The notes beneath the pieces were generated by a model. It was not told the origin of the DNA. It saw only the letters and a program-made list of their open reading frames with translations, and did not search any database. The position numbers and the translations under genes were made by a program. This document shows, piece after piece, positions 24,706-35,121 of a DNA stretch of 64,000 nt (the first letter of the stretch is position 1; every line of letters starts with the position of its first letter). The stretch is from Thermococcus sp. (lineage in GTDB: Archaea; Methanobacteriota_B; Thermococci; Thermococcales; Thermococcaceae). The stretch is taken from contig JALTBN010000051.1 in the NCBI GenBank assembly GCA_027075325.1, positions 1,558 through 65,557 on the forward strand. Direction: 5' to 3'.

Positions 24706-25899
24706 ATGAGGGAGTTCAAGAGGCTCACACCGTACAGGGAAGCCCTGTCCCTTCTTCTGAACGATTTAGATGAAATCCCCGAAGTAGAGGAGGTTCCCCT
24801 CGATGAGGCAGCGGGGCGGGTTTTGGCTGAGGACGTTGTTTCGCCGGTGGACAGCCCGCCCTTTGACAGGGCTGCCGTTGATGGATATGCCGTTAGAGCT
24901 GAGGACACTTTTCCGGCGAGGGAGTACAGGCCGGTGGAGCTAAGGGTAATAGACGAGGTTCCAACCGGGAGCGAGAGCGGTAAGGTTGTAGAACCCGGAA
25001 CTGCAGTGAAGCTCCTAACTGGGGTTAAAATGCCCGACGGGGCAAACGCAGTCCTGATGCAGGAGATGGCCGAGCGTGAAGGCGGCATAATCAGAGTTCT
25101 CCGGCCGGTTGCCCCAGGGCAGAACGTCGCGATGAAGGGAGAGGACGTCAGAAAAGGGCAAACCATCCTCAGAAAAGGGCAGATTCTCAGACCTCAGGAC
25201 CTGGCGATACTAAAGAGCATCGGCTTCACCAGCGTTATGGTGAAGAGAAAGCCGAGGGTAGGGATAATAGTCACGGGCAGCGAGCTCATCGAGGGATTCA
25301 ATGAAGAGGCTTTAAAACACGGCAAAATCATTGAGAGCAACTCCATCATGCTGAAGACCCTCGTCAGGCAGTACTTCGGGGAGCCGAGATTCTACGGAGT
25401 CCTTCCCGACGATGAAGTTAAGATTGGCGAGGCGATTAAAAAAGCCCGTTCCGAGAACGACCTCGTCCTCGTAACAGGTGGTTCCGCCTTCGGGGACATG
25501 GACTTCGCCCACCGCTTCGTTGAGCCCCTCTTCCACGGCACCACGATAAAGCCCGGAAGGCCGATAGGCTACGGCGAGAGAACCTTCGTCATGAGCGGCT
25601 ACCCCGTTGCCGTCTTTGCCCAGTTCCAACTCTACGTTAAGCACGCCCTTGCCAAGCTCGTTGGGGCCAGGAACTACGAGGTTCGCGTTAAGGCAAGGCT
25701 CACCGAGAGGGTTCCGAGCCAGCTCGGCAGGTACGAGTTCGTCAAGGTCTGGTACAAAGATGGAAAAGCGAGGCCGATAAAGAAGAAGGGGAGCGGGATA
25801 ATAAGCTCGCTCGTGGAGAGCAACGGTTACATAGAGATTCCAGAGGACAGCGAGGGTTACCTGGAAGGAGAAGAGGTTGAGGTTACGCTCTACAGTTGA
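24706..25899 (+). CDS. moeA: Molybdopterin molybdenumtransferase MoeA
   Basis: This 397-residue protein inserts molybdate or tungstate into adenylated molybdopterin. It has the four-domain MoeA layout: PFDRAAVDGYAVRAED near residue 60, GVKMPDGANAVLMQE, the MogA-like domain with TGSELIEG and VTGGSAFGDMD, and a C-terminal beta domain. A ribosome site (GGGAGGGAGTGAG) lies in the end of moaB, and the genes are one base apart. There is no fused periplasmic-binding-like domain, as some archaeal MoeA proteins have. Confidence 0.92.
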   Translation: MREFKRLTPYREALSLLLNDLDEIPEVEEVPLDEAAGRVLAEDVVSPVDSPPFDRAAVDGYAVRAEDTFPAREYRPVELRVIDEVPTGSESGKVVEPGTAVKLLTGVKMPDGANAVLMQEMAEREGGIIRVLRPVAPGQNVAMKGEDVRKGQTILRKGQILRPQDLAILKSIGFTSVMVKRKPRVGIIVTGSELIEGFNEEALKHGKIIESNSIMLKTLVRQYFGEPRFYGVLPDDEVKIGEAIKKARSENDLVLVTGGSAFGDMDFAHRFVEPLFHGTTIKPGRPIGYGERTFVMSGYPVAVFAQFQLYVKHALAKLVGARNYEVRVKARLTERVPSQLGRYEFVKVWYKDGKARPIKKKGSGIISSLVESNGYIEIPEDSEGYLEGEEVEVTLYS

Positions 25900-25912
25900 A
25901 TCCTGGGATAAA

Positions 25913-26116
25913 TCAGACGAGAAGGGTTTCCCATGCCGGCCTCTTGACTATATCCCTGACTTCCTCCGGGATATCGGAGAGGCTCAGGGAGTCGAGGATC
26001 TCCAAGACCTCACTCATTTCTTTCTTTCGCTCTTCCATTAGCCTCTCCAGATAATCTGAGGATGCCCAGGGGAGGACCTCCCGTATCAGTTCGTCCCTCT
26101 TTGCCATCGCCTGCAT
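25913..26116 (-). CDS. Small acidic helical protein, unknown
   Basis: This 67-residue, strongly charged, helix-rich protein (DYLERLMEERKKEMSEVLEILDSLSL) has no recognised domain. A TATA box (CTTAAATATC near 26150, minus strand) places the transcript start about 8 bases before ATG 26116, so it may be leaderless; ATG 26107 is an alternative. It is convergent with moeA, with a 13-base gap. Confidence 0.5.
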   Translation of the reverse strand: MQAMAKRDELIREVLPWASSDYLERLMEERKKEMSEVLEILDSLSLSDIPEEVRDIVKRPAWETLLV

Positions 26117-26242
26117 GGGGCATCATTCCGTTGTACGTGACTGGGATATTTAAGCCTTTTCTATTCATATTTTGTATCTCCGGGTGATGAGTATGCAAAA
26201 TGTGTATAACTCTAAGCCGGGGTAAATGGACGGGCATTCGAC

Positions 26243-27277
26243 TTAGAACACGTGGACGGCACTCGTCTTGAAGCCGGCCCACACCTTTTTGCCGGTTTCG
26301 AGACCGAGCTCGAAGACAGAAGAGCGCGTGACGAAGGCCGAAAGCTCCATGTTTCCGGATTTAAGCCTCACCCGGACGAGCGGCCCCAGTTCCTCAACTC
26401 CATCTACCACAACCTCAAAGGTGTTTCTCATCGAGCTCTTCAAAGGCCCGGCTGAGAGGACGATGTCCTCCGGCCTTACCCCAACTCTCACCCTTCCAGA
26501 GGCCTCGACCGGGAGCTCTATGGTTATCCCGCTGGCCCTGAGAATCCGGCCATCGGCGGTCCCCTCGATTATGTTCTCGAAGCCGAGGAACCTGGCAACC
26601 TCCTCGTTCGCTGGTCTTGAAAAGACCTCCCTAACATCCCCGACCTGGACGAGTCTTCCGCCCAGCATGACCCCCATGCGGTCCCCCAGACTCACGGCCT
26701 CCTCGAAGGAGTGGGTAACGTGCAGGGCAGTAAACCCTAACTCCTTTCTCCACCGCTTCATCTCCCCAATGAGCCTTCCCCTCGTTCTGACGTCAAGATT
26801 GGCTAACGGCTCGTCAAGGAGGAGGAGCTCCGGCTCAACGGCCAGTGCCCTCGCTATCGCCACCCTCTGCTGCTCCCCCCCGCTCAGAGTTTTCGGCTTC
26901 CTGTTAAGGAGGTGGGAAATTCCAAGGATCTCCGAGAGCTCCCTGACCTTCCGCTCTACCTCGGTTCTCGGTTTTTTCCTTATCCTCAAACCAAAGGCTA
27001 TGTTGTCGAAGACGCTCATGTTTGGAAAGAGGGCGTAGTTCTGCGGAATGTATGCCAGGCCGCGCTTCTCTGGCGGTAGATTGGTAACATCCTCCCCGTT
27101 CAGAAAGACCCTCCCGGAGTCGGGTTCTATGATGCCCGCGATCACCTCAAGGAGAACCGTCTTCCCGGCGCCGCTTGGCCCGAGAATTATAAAGTGCTCT
27201 CCCCTTCTGACTGAGAAGGTCATCCCCCTCAGGTGAAACTCCCTGTAGTCCTTGGATATACCTTTAACTTCCAGCAT
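26243..27277 (-). CDS. wtpC: Tungstate ABC transporter ATPase WtpC
   Basis: This 344-residue ATPase powers tungstate/molybdate import with WtpB and WtpA. Walker A is [10 protein letters not shown], the Q-loop sits in [10 protein letters not shown], the signature is [10 protein letters not shown], Walker B is [12 protein letters not shown], and the H-loop is in [11 protein letters not shown]-terminal TOBE-like domain ([11 protein letters not shown] onward) may sense oxyanion. Its ATG lies inside the last 14 bases of wtpB, so translation is coupled. It is the third gene of the operon. Confidence 0.93.
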   Translation of the reverse strand: MLEVKGISKDYREFHLRGMTFSVRRGEHFIILGPSGAGKTVLLEVIAGIIEPDSGRVFLNGEDVTNLPPEKRGLAYIPQNYALFPNMSVFDNIAFGLRIRKKPRTEVERKVRELSEILGISHLLNRKPKTLSGGEQQRVAIARALAVEPELLLLDEPLANLDVRTRGRLIGEMKRWRKELGFTALHVTHSFEEAVSLGDRMGVMLGGRLVQVGDVREVFSRPANEEVARFLGFENIIEGTADGRILRASGITIELPVEASGRVRVGVRPEDIVLSAGPLKSSMRNTFEVVVDGVEELGPLVRVRLKSGNMELSAFVTRSSVFELGLETGKKVWAGFKTSAVHVF

Positions 27278-28013
27278 TCTTCCTCCCCACCAGCCAGCGG
27301 AGCAGTATGAAAATCCCCAGGCTCAGGCTGACCATAACGACGGCTATCGGCCTTGAAGCCCTCAACCCGTAGTTGTTGAAGTACTCCAGTATGAGAACCT
27401 GGGCAGTTTTTGGGTAGTACGCTACTATAAGGATGGCACCCACCTCGCTTATTGCCCTCGCCCACGTCATTATGGCTCCACTTGCTATCGAGGGGAACGC
27501 CATGGGGAACGAAATCAGGGCGAAGGCTTTCCAGCGGGAGGCACCGAGGGTTCTGGCCACCGCTTCGAGCTTTTCATCAACCGCCAGAAACCCGTCGCGG
27601 GAAGCGTTGATCGTGAACGGCGCGGAAACGAAGAGCATCGCGGCTATTATCCCGGTGTAGCTGTCCAGGATTGAATTCGAGAACGTCACGAGGAGCATTA
27701 TACCCACTACGGAATGCGGAATCACTATGGGGATGTCAACCAGGGCCTGAACTATGCTTTTCCCTGGGAAATCCTTTCTTGCCAGGACGTAGCCGAGGGG
27801 AACGCCGAAGAATAGGGCTATGAAGGCTGTAGCGGTAGCGGTTAGGAGGGAGTTCTTGACCGCGTCCACTACATACTGGTCGTGGAGGGTCCTGAGAAAC
27901 ATTCCCCAGTCTGAGGCCTGCTCGATGAAAATCACCGTGATGGGAACAACTATGTAAGCTATGAGGAAGCTCCCGAGTGCAGCGAAGAGATAGATACTGT
28001 AGTCCCGGCGCAT
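27264..28013 (-). CDS. wtpB: Tungstate ABC transporter permease WtpB
   Basis: This 249-residue inner-membrane permease has about six helices. It carries the ATPase-coupling EAA-like loop ([21 protein letters not shown]), which docks WtpC. The ATG at 28013 follows GGAGAGCA. It is the middle gene of wtpABC, 37 bases after wtpA and overlapping wtpC. Together with the adjacent moaB-moeA pair, it supplies tungsten for the cofactor of aldehyde ferredoxin oxidoreductases. Confidence 0.93.
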   Translation of the reverse strand: MRRDYSIYLFAALGSFLIAYIVVPITVIFIEQASDWGMFLRTLHDQYVVDAVKNSLLTATATAFIALFFGVPLGYVLARKDFPGKSIVQALVDIPIVIPHSVVGIMLLVTFSNSILDSYTGIIAAMLFVSAPFTINASRDGFLAVDEKLEAVARTLGASRWKAFALISFPMAFPSIASGAIMTWARAISEVGAILIVAYYPKTAQVLILEYFNNYGLRASRPIAVVMVSLSLGIFILLRWLVGRKNAGS

Positions 28014-28050
28014 TGCTCTCCACCGGAATATAGGGGGGAGAATAAAAAAC

Positions 28051-29157
<1,107 letters not shown>

Positions 29158-29181
29158 TTAATGAAAACAGAAATGTTTTCC

Positions 29182-29595
29182 TCACTCTATCGGAACCCCG
29201 TCCTTCGTCCTCGGCGCGAGCCACTTCATGAGCTTTTGCGGGTCTTTTGTCCTTATTATTATCGTTATCGGGCCGAGCGGGCTCTCCTCGTTGAAGTTCA
29301 CAACGCCGGCGTAAGCGGCCTGCTTGTTCACCCTGATGATTATCTCCTCGCCGAAGTAGCCCTCCTCCAAAAAGGAGCGCGCGGTATCTAAGATTGCCTG
29401 CCCCCTGAAGAGTTCGTAGAGCCTGCTCAAAGCCTTCCTGCTCTTTGTCTTCCCGGTGAGGATCATGTAGTCCCCCTTATCAAAGGCCTCGAACTCCAAA
29501 TCCGGAATCAGGTTCAGCATCGCTCTCTTTACCTTCTCGATGTCCTCAGTCGGGTAAACGTAAGCCTCGGCTTCAACTTCCTCAAACAGCTCCAT
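29182..29595 (-). CDS. UPF0201 family RNA-binding-like protein
   Basis: This 137-residue archaeal protein of the UPF0201 (COG1325) family is sometimes called a predicted exosome-associated or RNA-binding protein. It shows [21 protein letters not shown] at the N-terminus, [12 protein letters not shown] and a C-terminal [12 protein letters not shown] strand. The fold is predicted alpha/beta. The function is not established. The ATG at 29595 follows GGTGGTGAGA. It is transcribed alone; wtpA on the same strand begins about 85 bases downstream. Confidence 0.8.
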   Translation of the reverse strand: MELFEEVEAEAYVYPTEDIEKVKRAMLNLIPDLEFEAFDKGDYMILTGKTKSRKALSRLYELFRGQAILDTARSFLEEGYFGEEIIIRVNKQAAYAGVVNFNEESPLGPITIIIRTKDPQKLMKWLAPRTKDGVPIE

Positions 29596-29644
29596 TCTCA
29601 CCACCGGTTTCGGTTGGGGGAGGGATTTATAAGGGCAGCGAAAA

Positions 29645-29680
29645 CCTTTAAAACCCTAAAGGTGTTAGGTTAACCTAACA
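29645..29680 (+). promoter_or_regulatory. ZIP transporter promoter with perfect 18-bp DtxR-like palindrome
   Basis: TATA box CCTTTAAAAC (29645-29654) is followed at 29663-29680 by TGTTAGGTTAACCTAACA, a perfect palindrome covering the predicted transcript start. Its arms match the TTAGGTTA half-site of the DtxR/IdeR/MntR metal-responsive repressors. Metal-dependent repression of the transporter is inferred from motif and position. Confidence 0.7.
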
Positions 29681-29697
29681 AAAGGAGCGGTGATAGC

Positions 29698-30507
29698 ATG
29701 TTCGAGAACTTCATCTCGAGCCTCACCGGCTGGATACTCACCCTTTCAAACGGCGAGATAATGTGGGTGGCCTTCTACACCGGCCTATTCGTCGCCATAA
29801 TGACCTCCCTCAGCGCCTTAGTTGCCATCTTCGCCAAGAGCCTCCCTGAGGAAGGCGTTGACTTCGCGCTGAGCTTCGCCGCGGGGGTTATGATAGTTGC
29901 CTCCTTCACCTCGCTCATCCTCCCGGCGATAGAGGATACAGGTTCCTTCTCGCCGGCGGGAATAGGCATAGCCCTCGGCGTCCTGCTCATCTACTCGATA
30001 GACCGTCTCCTGCCCCACGAGCACCTCGTTAAAGGATACGAAGGACCTAAGTCAATGAAGGAGCGCCTCAGAAAGGTCTGGCTTTTGGTACTAGCCGTAA
30101 TCATCCACAACCTGCCCGAAGGCCTCGCCGTCGGAACCTCCCTCGTCTACAACCTCCAGGTCGGCCTCGTCACGACGATAGCGATAGGCATACAGGACTT
30201 TCCAGAGGGAACGGTGGTCTCCCTCCCGCTGGCTGCCATCCAGAAGAAGCGCCTTCAGCCCATCCTGATGGGCATTCTCAGCGGTTTCGCCGAGATGGCG
30301 ATGGTTCTCGTGGGAGCGTACTTCTTCACGCTCTTCAGCTGGCTCCTGCCGTACGGCCTCGGAATGGCCGGCGGAGCGATGCTCTACGTCACGGTGAAGG
30401 AGATGATACCTGAGATATACAAGAGGGAGAAGAGCGAAACGCTCGTAACGCTCGGCTTCTTCGCCGGCTTCTACGTCATGCTCTTCCTCGACTCAATGCT
30501 CGGCTAA
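29698..30507 (+). CDS. ZIP-family divalent metal transporter
   Basis: This 269-residue, eight-helix transporter imports zinc, iron or manganese. The ZIP signature HNLPEGLAVG lies in helix IV, and DFPEGTVVSLPL in helix V provides the second part of the binuclear site. A cytosolic loop after helix III contains LLPHEHLVKGYEG, weakly His-rich. The ribosome site AAAGGAGCGGTGAT precedes the ATG. A perfect 18-bp DtxR-like palindrome overlaps the transcript start, so expression is probably metal-controlled. Its 3' end overlaps the convergent UPF0200 gene by 15 bases. Confidence 0.92.
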   Translation: MFENFISSLTGWILTLSNGEIMWVAFYTGLFVAIMTSLSALVAIFAKSLPEEGVDFALSFAAGVMIVASFTSLILPAIEDTGSFSPAGIGIALGVLLIYSIDRLLPHEHLVKGYEGPKSMKERLRKVWLLVLAVIIHNLPEGLAVGTSLVYNLQVGLVTTIAIGIQDFPEGTVVSLPLAAIQKKRLQPILMGILSGFAEMAMVLVGAYFFTLFSWLLPYGLGMAGGAMLYVTVKEMIPEIYKREKSETLVTLGFFAGFYVMLFLDSMLG

Positions 30508-31050
30508 AATCCTGTCGACCAGCTTCCTCACCTTTTTCTCGTAGTCGTCGTGGCTTCCGTCGTTGACGAGCATGTAATCCGCCATCGCGATGACGTTGCC
30601 GATGCCGAACTTAAGCTCCTTCCAGTCCCTCTCCTCAAAATCCTCCCAGCTCTTGGGATCGTCGTGCCTACCCCTCGCCTTCAGCCGCTCGAAGCGCTGT
30701 TTCGGCGGCGTGTGCACTGCGATGACGAGTATCCTCTCCTCCGGAAAGGCGCTTCTGAAGGTTCCGACCTCGTCGAGGGACCTTACCCCGTCTATGACAA
30801 CAACGTCACTCCCCTTCAGCAGCCCCTTGACCTTCTCGACGGTAAGCTTTGCGACGGCGTTCTGCCCGAGCTCCTGCCTCAGGCGGATGCTGACCTTGGC
30901 CACGTTCTCCTTCGTGAGCTCAAGGCCGCGCTTCACGGTCTCTTCCCTTACGAGATCCCCCATAGAAACGCTGGGAAAGCCTCTCCTTTCGAACTCCTTT
31001 ACGATCCTGCTCTTTCCAGAACCCGGCATTCCTGTAACTATCACGATCAT
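30493..31050 (-). CDS. UPF0200 P-loop kinase-like protein
   Basis: This 185-residue nucleotide kinase fold resembles dephospho-CoA kinase and adenylate kinase. The P-loop GMPGSGKS is at residues 7-14, an acidic Walker-B-like segment is VVVIDGVRSLDE, and an arginine-rich lid is RFERLKARGRHDDPKSWEDF. Members are annotated UPF0200 or dephospho-CoA kinase-like; the substrate is unproven. The ATG at 31050 follows GGGTGGGCACA. It is convergent with the ZIP gene. Confidence 0.82.
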   Translation of the reverse strand: MIVIVTGMPGSGKSRIVKEFERRGFPSVSMGDLVREETVKRGLELTKENVAKVSIRLRQELGQNAVAKLTVEKVKGLLKGSDVVVIDGVRSLDEVGTFRSAFPEERILVIAVHTPPKQRFERLKARGRHDDPKSWEDFEERDWKELKFGIGNVIAMADYMLVNDGSHDDYEKKVRKLVDRILAEH

Positions 31051-31153
31051 TGTGCCCACCCGGTGTAGGACGGGAAGCTCTTAAAAAAGTTAGGCCCCAT
31101 TAGGAGCACAAAATTTTTTAAGGTTTGTCTATATAACCCCTTCGGTGAGAACC

Positions 31154-31495
31154 ATGAACGTTGAGTGGTTCATTATTGGACTTATCGTTACGTTCCTCGT
31201 GAACATTCCGTTCGGCTTCTGGAGGTCGCACGCCAGGAGAACGGGCGACAAGCTTGAGTGGGCTTTAGCGGTTCATCTGCCCGTCCCTCTGGTTGTTCTC
31301 ATGCGCTACCTCGCGGGCCTGAGCTGGAACGCCTCCGGCGCCCCCATGATACTGATATTCGTCCTAGCCTACTTCCTCGGCCAGAGAACCGGTGGAAAGC
31401 TCTATACTAAGGCGCACGAGCGCGGCCTGAACCCCGGCAGGAGCATAGCCGTCCTCTGGAAGAGCGCCAGGGAGGTGGAGGGGGAACCCCTCTGA
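31154..31495 (+). CDS. Small membrane protein, unknown function
   Basis: This 113-residue protein has about three hydrophobic segments (WFIIGLIVTFLVNIPFGFW, ALAVHLPVPLVVLMRYLAGL, PMILIFVLAYFLGQ) and a basic cytosolic tail. No family is recognised. Repeated arginines after the first helix (RSHARRTG) suggest an inside loop. The ATG at 31154 follows GGTGAGAACC. TATA candidates lie at 31111-31120 and 31128-31138. It is convergent with the Hel308 gene 10 bases downstream. Confidence 0.65.
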   Translation: MNVEWFIIGLIVTFLVNIPFGFWRSHARRTGDKLEWALAVHLPVPLVVLMRYLAGLSWNASGAPMILIFVLAYFLGQRTGGKLYTKAHERGLNPGRSIAVLWKSAREVEGEPL

Positions 31496-31505
31496 TTGGA
31501 CCCGA

Positions 31506-33695
31506 TTAAAAGAAGTCGTCGAGGGTCTTTCGCTTTGGCCTCTCTTTTCCGGCCCCGCCCCCTTTTCCTTCTTTTTCCTTTCCAAGGCGGTCTTCAAGAC
31601 CGAGGTGGCGGTAGATTCCCTCGAGGACTTTGAGGCCAATGCCCTCGACGCTCAAAAGCTCCGCCGGTTTTGCGCTGGCTATCTCCTCGACCGTTCTGAA
31701 ACCGGCGTTGTATAAAGCCCTCGCCCTCTTCCTTCCGATGTTTGGCAGTCTGACGAGTTCTAAGAGTTCTTCGCGAACGCCGTGCCTCAGGCGAAGGTGC
31801 AGGTCTGTGAGGAACCTCAAAACCTCCTTCTTCGGATTGAACAGCCTGTAAAGCTCTATCATGGAATACATGAGCCAGTCGGCAAGCTCTAAAATCCTGT
31901 AGAGGTCTCCGGGGTCTATGTTATAAACTTCGTATATCCTCGCCTCCGGGACCTCGTTTATCCAGTCGAGGAGGACTTTAGCCGTCTTCACCTGGCTAAG
32001 GAAGCCCTGGAAGCGCGAGTCCTCGTAGTAGGGGATGCTGGTGTAGAGCTTCTCCTCGAACTCATAGGCGAGGTCGAGATAGTCCTCAAGCTCGCGCTTT
32101 CTCGCCGTGAGCGTCGCCATGTCCGGGGTCGAGGCTATCAGCTGGAAGACCCCGAAGGGATTGGGATTCTCCTCGAGCATTGGAAAAGCATCGCGGAACT
32201 TCTTGGCGGTGAGTGGGTCGATGTAGAGCTGAGAGGTTCTCTTCCCGAAGGGGAGAGCGATGAAGCGGTCCTCCATGTCCATATCGATGAACTCGTTCTC
32301 GATGAGGAAGTAAACGACGTTTTTCGCTTTGTACTCCAGCGAAGCAATGTCCCCCCTCTGGTGGGCGTAGAAAGTTCTCTCAAGGAAACCTACCAGCTCG
32401 CGGAAGTTCTCAACCCCAAAGTTGGTTATCAACGCCAAAATCTGGCTCCTGAAGGCCTGCTCGTTGGCGAGCATCGAGAACAGCTTCTCCGGCTTTCCGT
32501 GGATGTATTTTTCCATGAGCTTCTTCGGTTCCTCCGTTCTCGCGACGATTATGGCTTCTCCAACTTTATCGTACTTCGGCCTTCCCGCCCTTCCCATCAT
32601 CTGCTGGATTTCGAGGACTGGAATGTCGGTCCAGCCGAAGCCCGCGTAGCGCTTCGTGTCACGGATTATTACTCTAAACGATGGTAAATTCACACCAGCA
32701 CTCAAGGTTGGCGTCGCCGTTATCACCTTGATGAGGCCCTCTCGGAACGCGTCCTCTATCAGCGTCCTCTCTACCCTGCTTAAACCGGCATGGTGGAAGG
32801 CGACACCACCCTTCAGTGCCCTCTTGAGCTTTTCCGTTGTCGGGTTGTCCTCTATCTGGGAGATCAGCTCCTCCAGTTGTCTCGTCTCCGGTTTGGTGAG
32901 CAGCTTGGATATCTTCGATGAGAGTGAAACGGCCTCTTTTTCAGCGCTCCTTCTTGTGTTCACGAAGACGAGCGCCTGCTTGCCCCTCTTCACGGCGTCA
33001 ACCGCTAAACTCTCCCAGTTCTCCGGGTAGCGGTCGATTTTACCGTCCTCCCAGAAGAGCGTGCCGATGTGGAAAACACCTTTCCTCAGCTCCACCGGGC
33101 GCCAGTCGCTTACTATTAGCTCCGCATCGAGCCACTCCGCCAGCTCCTCGGCGTTTCCAACCGTCGCGCTCAGCGCTAAAATCTGCGCCTTCCCAAGGAG
33201 GTGGCTGAGTATCATCTCAAGCGTCGCTCCCCTGTCGTAGGAGCCTATGAGGTGGACTTCATCAGCTACAATCAGCTTAACGTCCTTGACCCATCCCGGA
33301 GAATGCCTCAGCAGGGAATCGAACTTTTCGGCGGTGGCAACTATGATGTCGTACCTTCCAAGCCACTCGTCCGTTGAGTCGTAGTCGCCGGTTGTAGCCG
33401 CGACTCTTATTCCAAGCTTTTCCCACTCCCTGAACTCGCGGTACTTCTCCTCGGCGAGGGCCTTCAGAGGGACCAGATAGACGGCTTTGCCCCCCTCGCT
33501 TAAAAGTTTGCTTATCATGACTATCTCGCTCACTAAGGTCTTCCCGCTCGCCGTCGGGATGGCTAAGACGAGGTTTTTGCCCTCCAAAACGCCGCTTTTC
33601 AACGCTTCCTCCTGCGGCGGGTAGAGTTCTTCTATGCCTTTCTCTTTAATGATTCCCTTAATCCTATCATCAACGGGAAGTTCATCGACCTTCAT
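31506..33695 (-). CDS. hel308: Hel308/Hjm DNA helicase
   Basis: This 729-residue superfamily-2, 3'-5' helicase unwinds forked and recombining DNA and assists restart of stalled forks. Motif I is AIPTASGKT, motif II is ADEVHLIG, motif III is LSATVGN, motif IV is AFHHAGLSR-like, and motif VI is QMMGRAGRPKYD. A winged-helix and ratchet region follows, then a helix-hairpin-helix-type C-terminal region (RLPNIGRKRARALYNAG). The protein ends KTLDDFF, which resembles a PCNA-interacting PIP box without the canonical Gln. The Pyrococcus homologue Hjm binds PCNA. The ATG at 33695 follows GGGGAGTGGTTGC. Confidence 0.95.
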   Translation of the reverse strand: MKVDELPVDDRIKGIIKEKGIEELYPPQEEALKSGVLEGKNLVLAIPTASGKTLVSEIVMISKLLSEGGKAVYLVPLKALAEEKYREFREWEKLGIRVAATTGDYDSTDEWLGRYDIIVATAEKFDSLLRHSPGWVKDVKLIVADEVHLIGSYDRGATLEMILSHLLGKAQILALSATVGNAEELAEWLDAELIVSDWRPVELRKGVFHIGTLFWEDGKIDRYPENWESLAVDAVKRGKQALVFVNTRRSAEKEAVSLSSKISKLLTKPETRQLEELISQIEDNPTTEKLKRALKGGVAFHHAGLSRVERTLIEDAFREGLIKVITATPTLSAGVNLPSFRVIIRDTKRYAGFGWTDIPVLEIQQMMGRAGRPKYDKVGEAIIVARTEEPKKLMEKYIHGKPEKLFSMLANEQAFRSQILALITNFGVENFRELVGFLERTFYAHQRGDIASLEYKAKNVVYFLIENEFIDMDMEDRFIALPFGKRTSQLYIDPLTAKKFRDAFPMLEENPNPFGVFQLIASTPDMATLTARKRELEDYLDLAYEFEEKLYTSIPYYEDSRFQGFLSQVKTAKVLLDWINEVPEARIYEVYNIDPGDLYRILELADWLMYSMIELYRLFNPKKEVLRFLTDLHLRLRHGVREELLELVRLPNIGRKRARALYNAGFRTVEEIASAKPAELLSVEGIGLKVLEGIYRHLGLEDRLGKEKEGKGGGAGKERPKRKTLDDFF

Positions 33696-33860
33696 GCAAC
33701 CACTCCCCAACCAGTGAGGTGCGTCTTTTTATATGGGTATTGCCCGGTTGGAGTTCTGTTTTCTGAGCTCCCGTTTGAGCATCTGAACGTTTGAGTACGG
33801 CGAAAAGCTTAAATTGAAGGGTGTACAAAATAGGACTGTAAAAGTTTGAAGGTGGTCCCC

Positions 33861-34103
33861 ATGGTTAAGTCCTATGTTTTGTTGACTATAGAGATTGGAA
33901 AGGTAGAGAGCGTTATAGAGGCTCTCGAGCAGATACCAGGGGTTATAAGAGCCGACGCGGTGACCGGACCCTACGATGCCATAGTCTACATTGAAGCCAA
34001 CGACCTTGGAGAACTGACCAGAAAGATACTCCACGACATACACAACATCGATGGTGTTATCGACACCACGACAGCGATAGTCGTTGAAATGGAAGAAGAG
34101 TGA
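33861..34103 (+). CDS. Stand-alone Lrp/AsnC ligand-binding (RAM) domain protein
   Basis: This 80-residue protein is a single RAM (AsnC-type effector) domain without any helix-turn-helix: KSYVLLTIEIGKVESVIEAL, GVIRADAVTGPYDAIVYIEA, then IHNIDGVIDTTTAIVVE. Such stand-alone RAM proteins form dimers or octamers that can bind amino acids and may modulate full-length Lrp proteins. This last point is family knowledge, not visible here. The ATG follows GAAGGTGGTCCCC. Its stop adjoins that of the convergent srp19. Confidence 0.85.
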   Translation: MVKSYVLLTIEIGKVESVIEALEQIPGVIRADAVTGPYDAIVYIEANDLGELTRKILHDIHNIDGVIDTTTAIVVEMEEE

Positions 34104-34433
34104 TCAGCGCTTCTTCCGCTTGGATTTCCTTCCTTCCGAGCGTTTTCTTAGTTCCCGGATCTTCTCACTGAGCAGTCTGGCCGTTTTGCCCTTCCCATGT
34201 GGGGATTCTATTACCATAACACCTCTGCTCCGGTATTCCTCTTCCAGACCTGCCAACCGGGGATTCAGCTTTGTCGGGTCCTTTTTGATGATGTTGAGGC
34301 CCAACGCCAGAGCAGCGTCCTCAATTTCGTTCAAGGATGGCGCCCGCACCGCCACGTTCTCCGGGACCAGCCGGCCGTATTTTCTTGGAATCCTGGCGTC
34401 GATCTCGTTTGGCCACAGGACGAACTTGGACAT
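34104..34433 (-). CDS. srp19: Signal recognition particle subunit SRP19
   Basis: This 109-residue subunit binds 7S RNA helices 6 and 8 and primes assembly of SRP54 for co-translational targeting. The archaeal start MSKFVLWPNEIDARIPRKYG is intact, VRAPSLNEIEDAALALGL follows, and the tail is strongly basic (RKRSEGRKSKRKKR). The ATG at 34433 follows GGGTGAGAAG. It is divergent from the DUF257 gene across a 55-base shared promoter containing AT-rich TATA elements for both directions. Confidence 0.92.
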   Translation of the reverse strand: MSKFVLWPNEIDARIPRKYGRLVPENVAVRAPSLNEIEDAALALGLNIIKKDPTKLNPRLAGLEEEYRSRGVMVIESPHGKGKTARLLSEKIRELRKRSEGRKSKRKKR

Positions 34434-34488
34434 TCTTCTCACCCAAACTTTTTAAAATTCGACGTTTAAAAATCCTTGTGGTGATAAT

Positions 34489-35121
34489 ATGCTGAAATAT
34501 AAAGGGGTAAACCGCCTGCTTGCCCTCCTCCAGCCGGGAGACAGGGTTATAATCGAGTACGAGCCCCTTGCAGATGGAGAGAGGGTGGTATGGGGTGAGA
34601 TTATCTCCACCATGCTCGAAGAGGGGGATATAACGGTTATTGACATATACGGCGTTGGAGATATAATGTTCCGTAACTACGTGAGACTCGCCGCCGGCAA
34701 GGAATACCGGAAGTTCATAGAGGGAAAGAAGCACATACACGTTTTCAAGGTGGGACCCGGAAATCCCAGCTACGGTGAGGTTATTGGAGAAGAGAAGGTA
34801 TACCGCGGGACGGAGAACTTCATGAAGGCTTACTACTGGATGATGCGCAGGGCCCTCCGTGTTCCGAGGAGGCCCCGCTACCTTGTAATTTTCGGAATAT
34901 CGGAGTACCTCCACTTCACGGGGGATTCAGGTCTGTACAACCTTTTGTACGTTACAAGTTCTCTGCCAGTGGAGGACTTCGTGACAGTCGTTCCCCTAAA
35001 CATCAGGGCAGTCGACCCGAAGGTGCTGGCCGTTGTGGAGAACATGGCCTCCCACGTGATATCACTCACAGATGGAAGCCTGAGAATACTCAAAGGAGGC
35101 TCGGATGTTGGAGAGGGGTGA
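34489..35121 (+). CDS. DUF257 family protein
   Basis: This 210-residue protein resembles DUF257, a Thermococcales family of unknown function with a RecA-like or KaiC-like feel: LLALLQPGDRVIIEYEP, IISTMLEEGDITVIDIYGVGD, then RYLVIFGISEYLHF and VVENMASHVISLTDG. It has no Walker A lysine motif, so ATP binding is doubtful. It overlaps trmI by 17 bases; trmI's ribosome site lies within it, so the two are translated together. The ATG follows GTGGTGATAAT. Confidence 0.75.
   Translation: MLKYKGVNRLLALLQPGDRVIIEYEPLADGERVVWGEIISTMLEEGDITVIDIYGVGDIMFRNYVRLAAGKEYRKFIEGKKHIHVFKVGPGNPSYGEVIGEEKVYRGTENFMKAYYWMMRRALRVPRRPRYLVIFGISEYLHFTGDSGLYNLLYVTSSLPVEDFVTVVPLNIRAVDPKVLAVVENMASHVISLTDGSLRILKGGSDVGEG

Noticed and set aside
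26193..26225. Ten-codon open frame behind GGGTGATGAGT
   Set aside because: Too short to judge; could be chance, and no neighbouring gene suggests a leader peptide.
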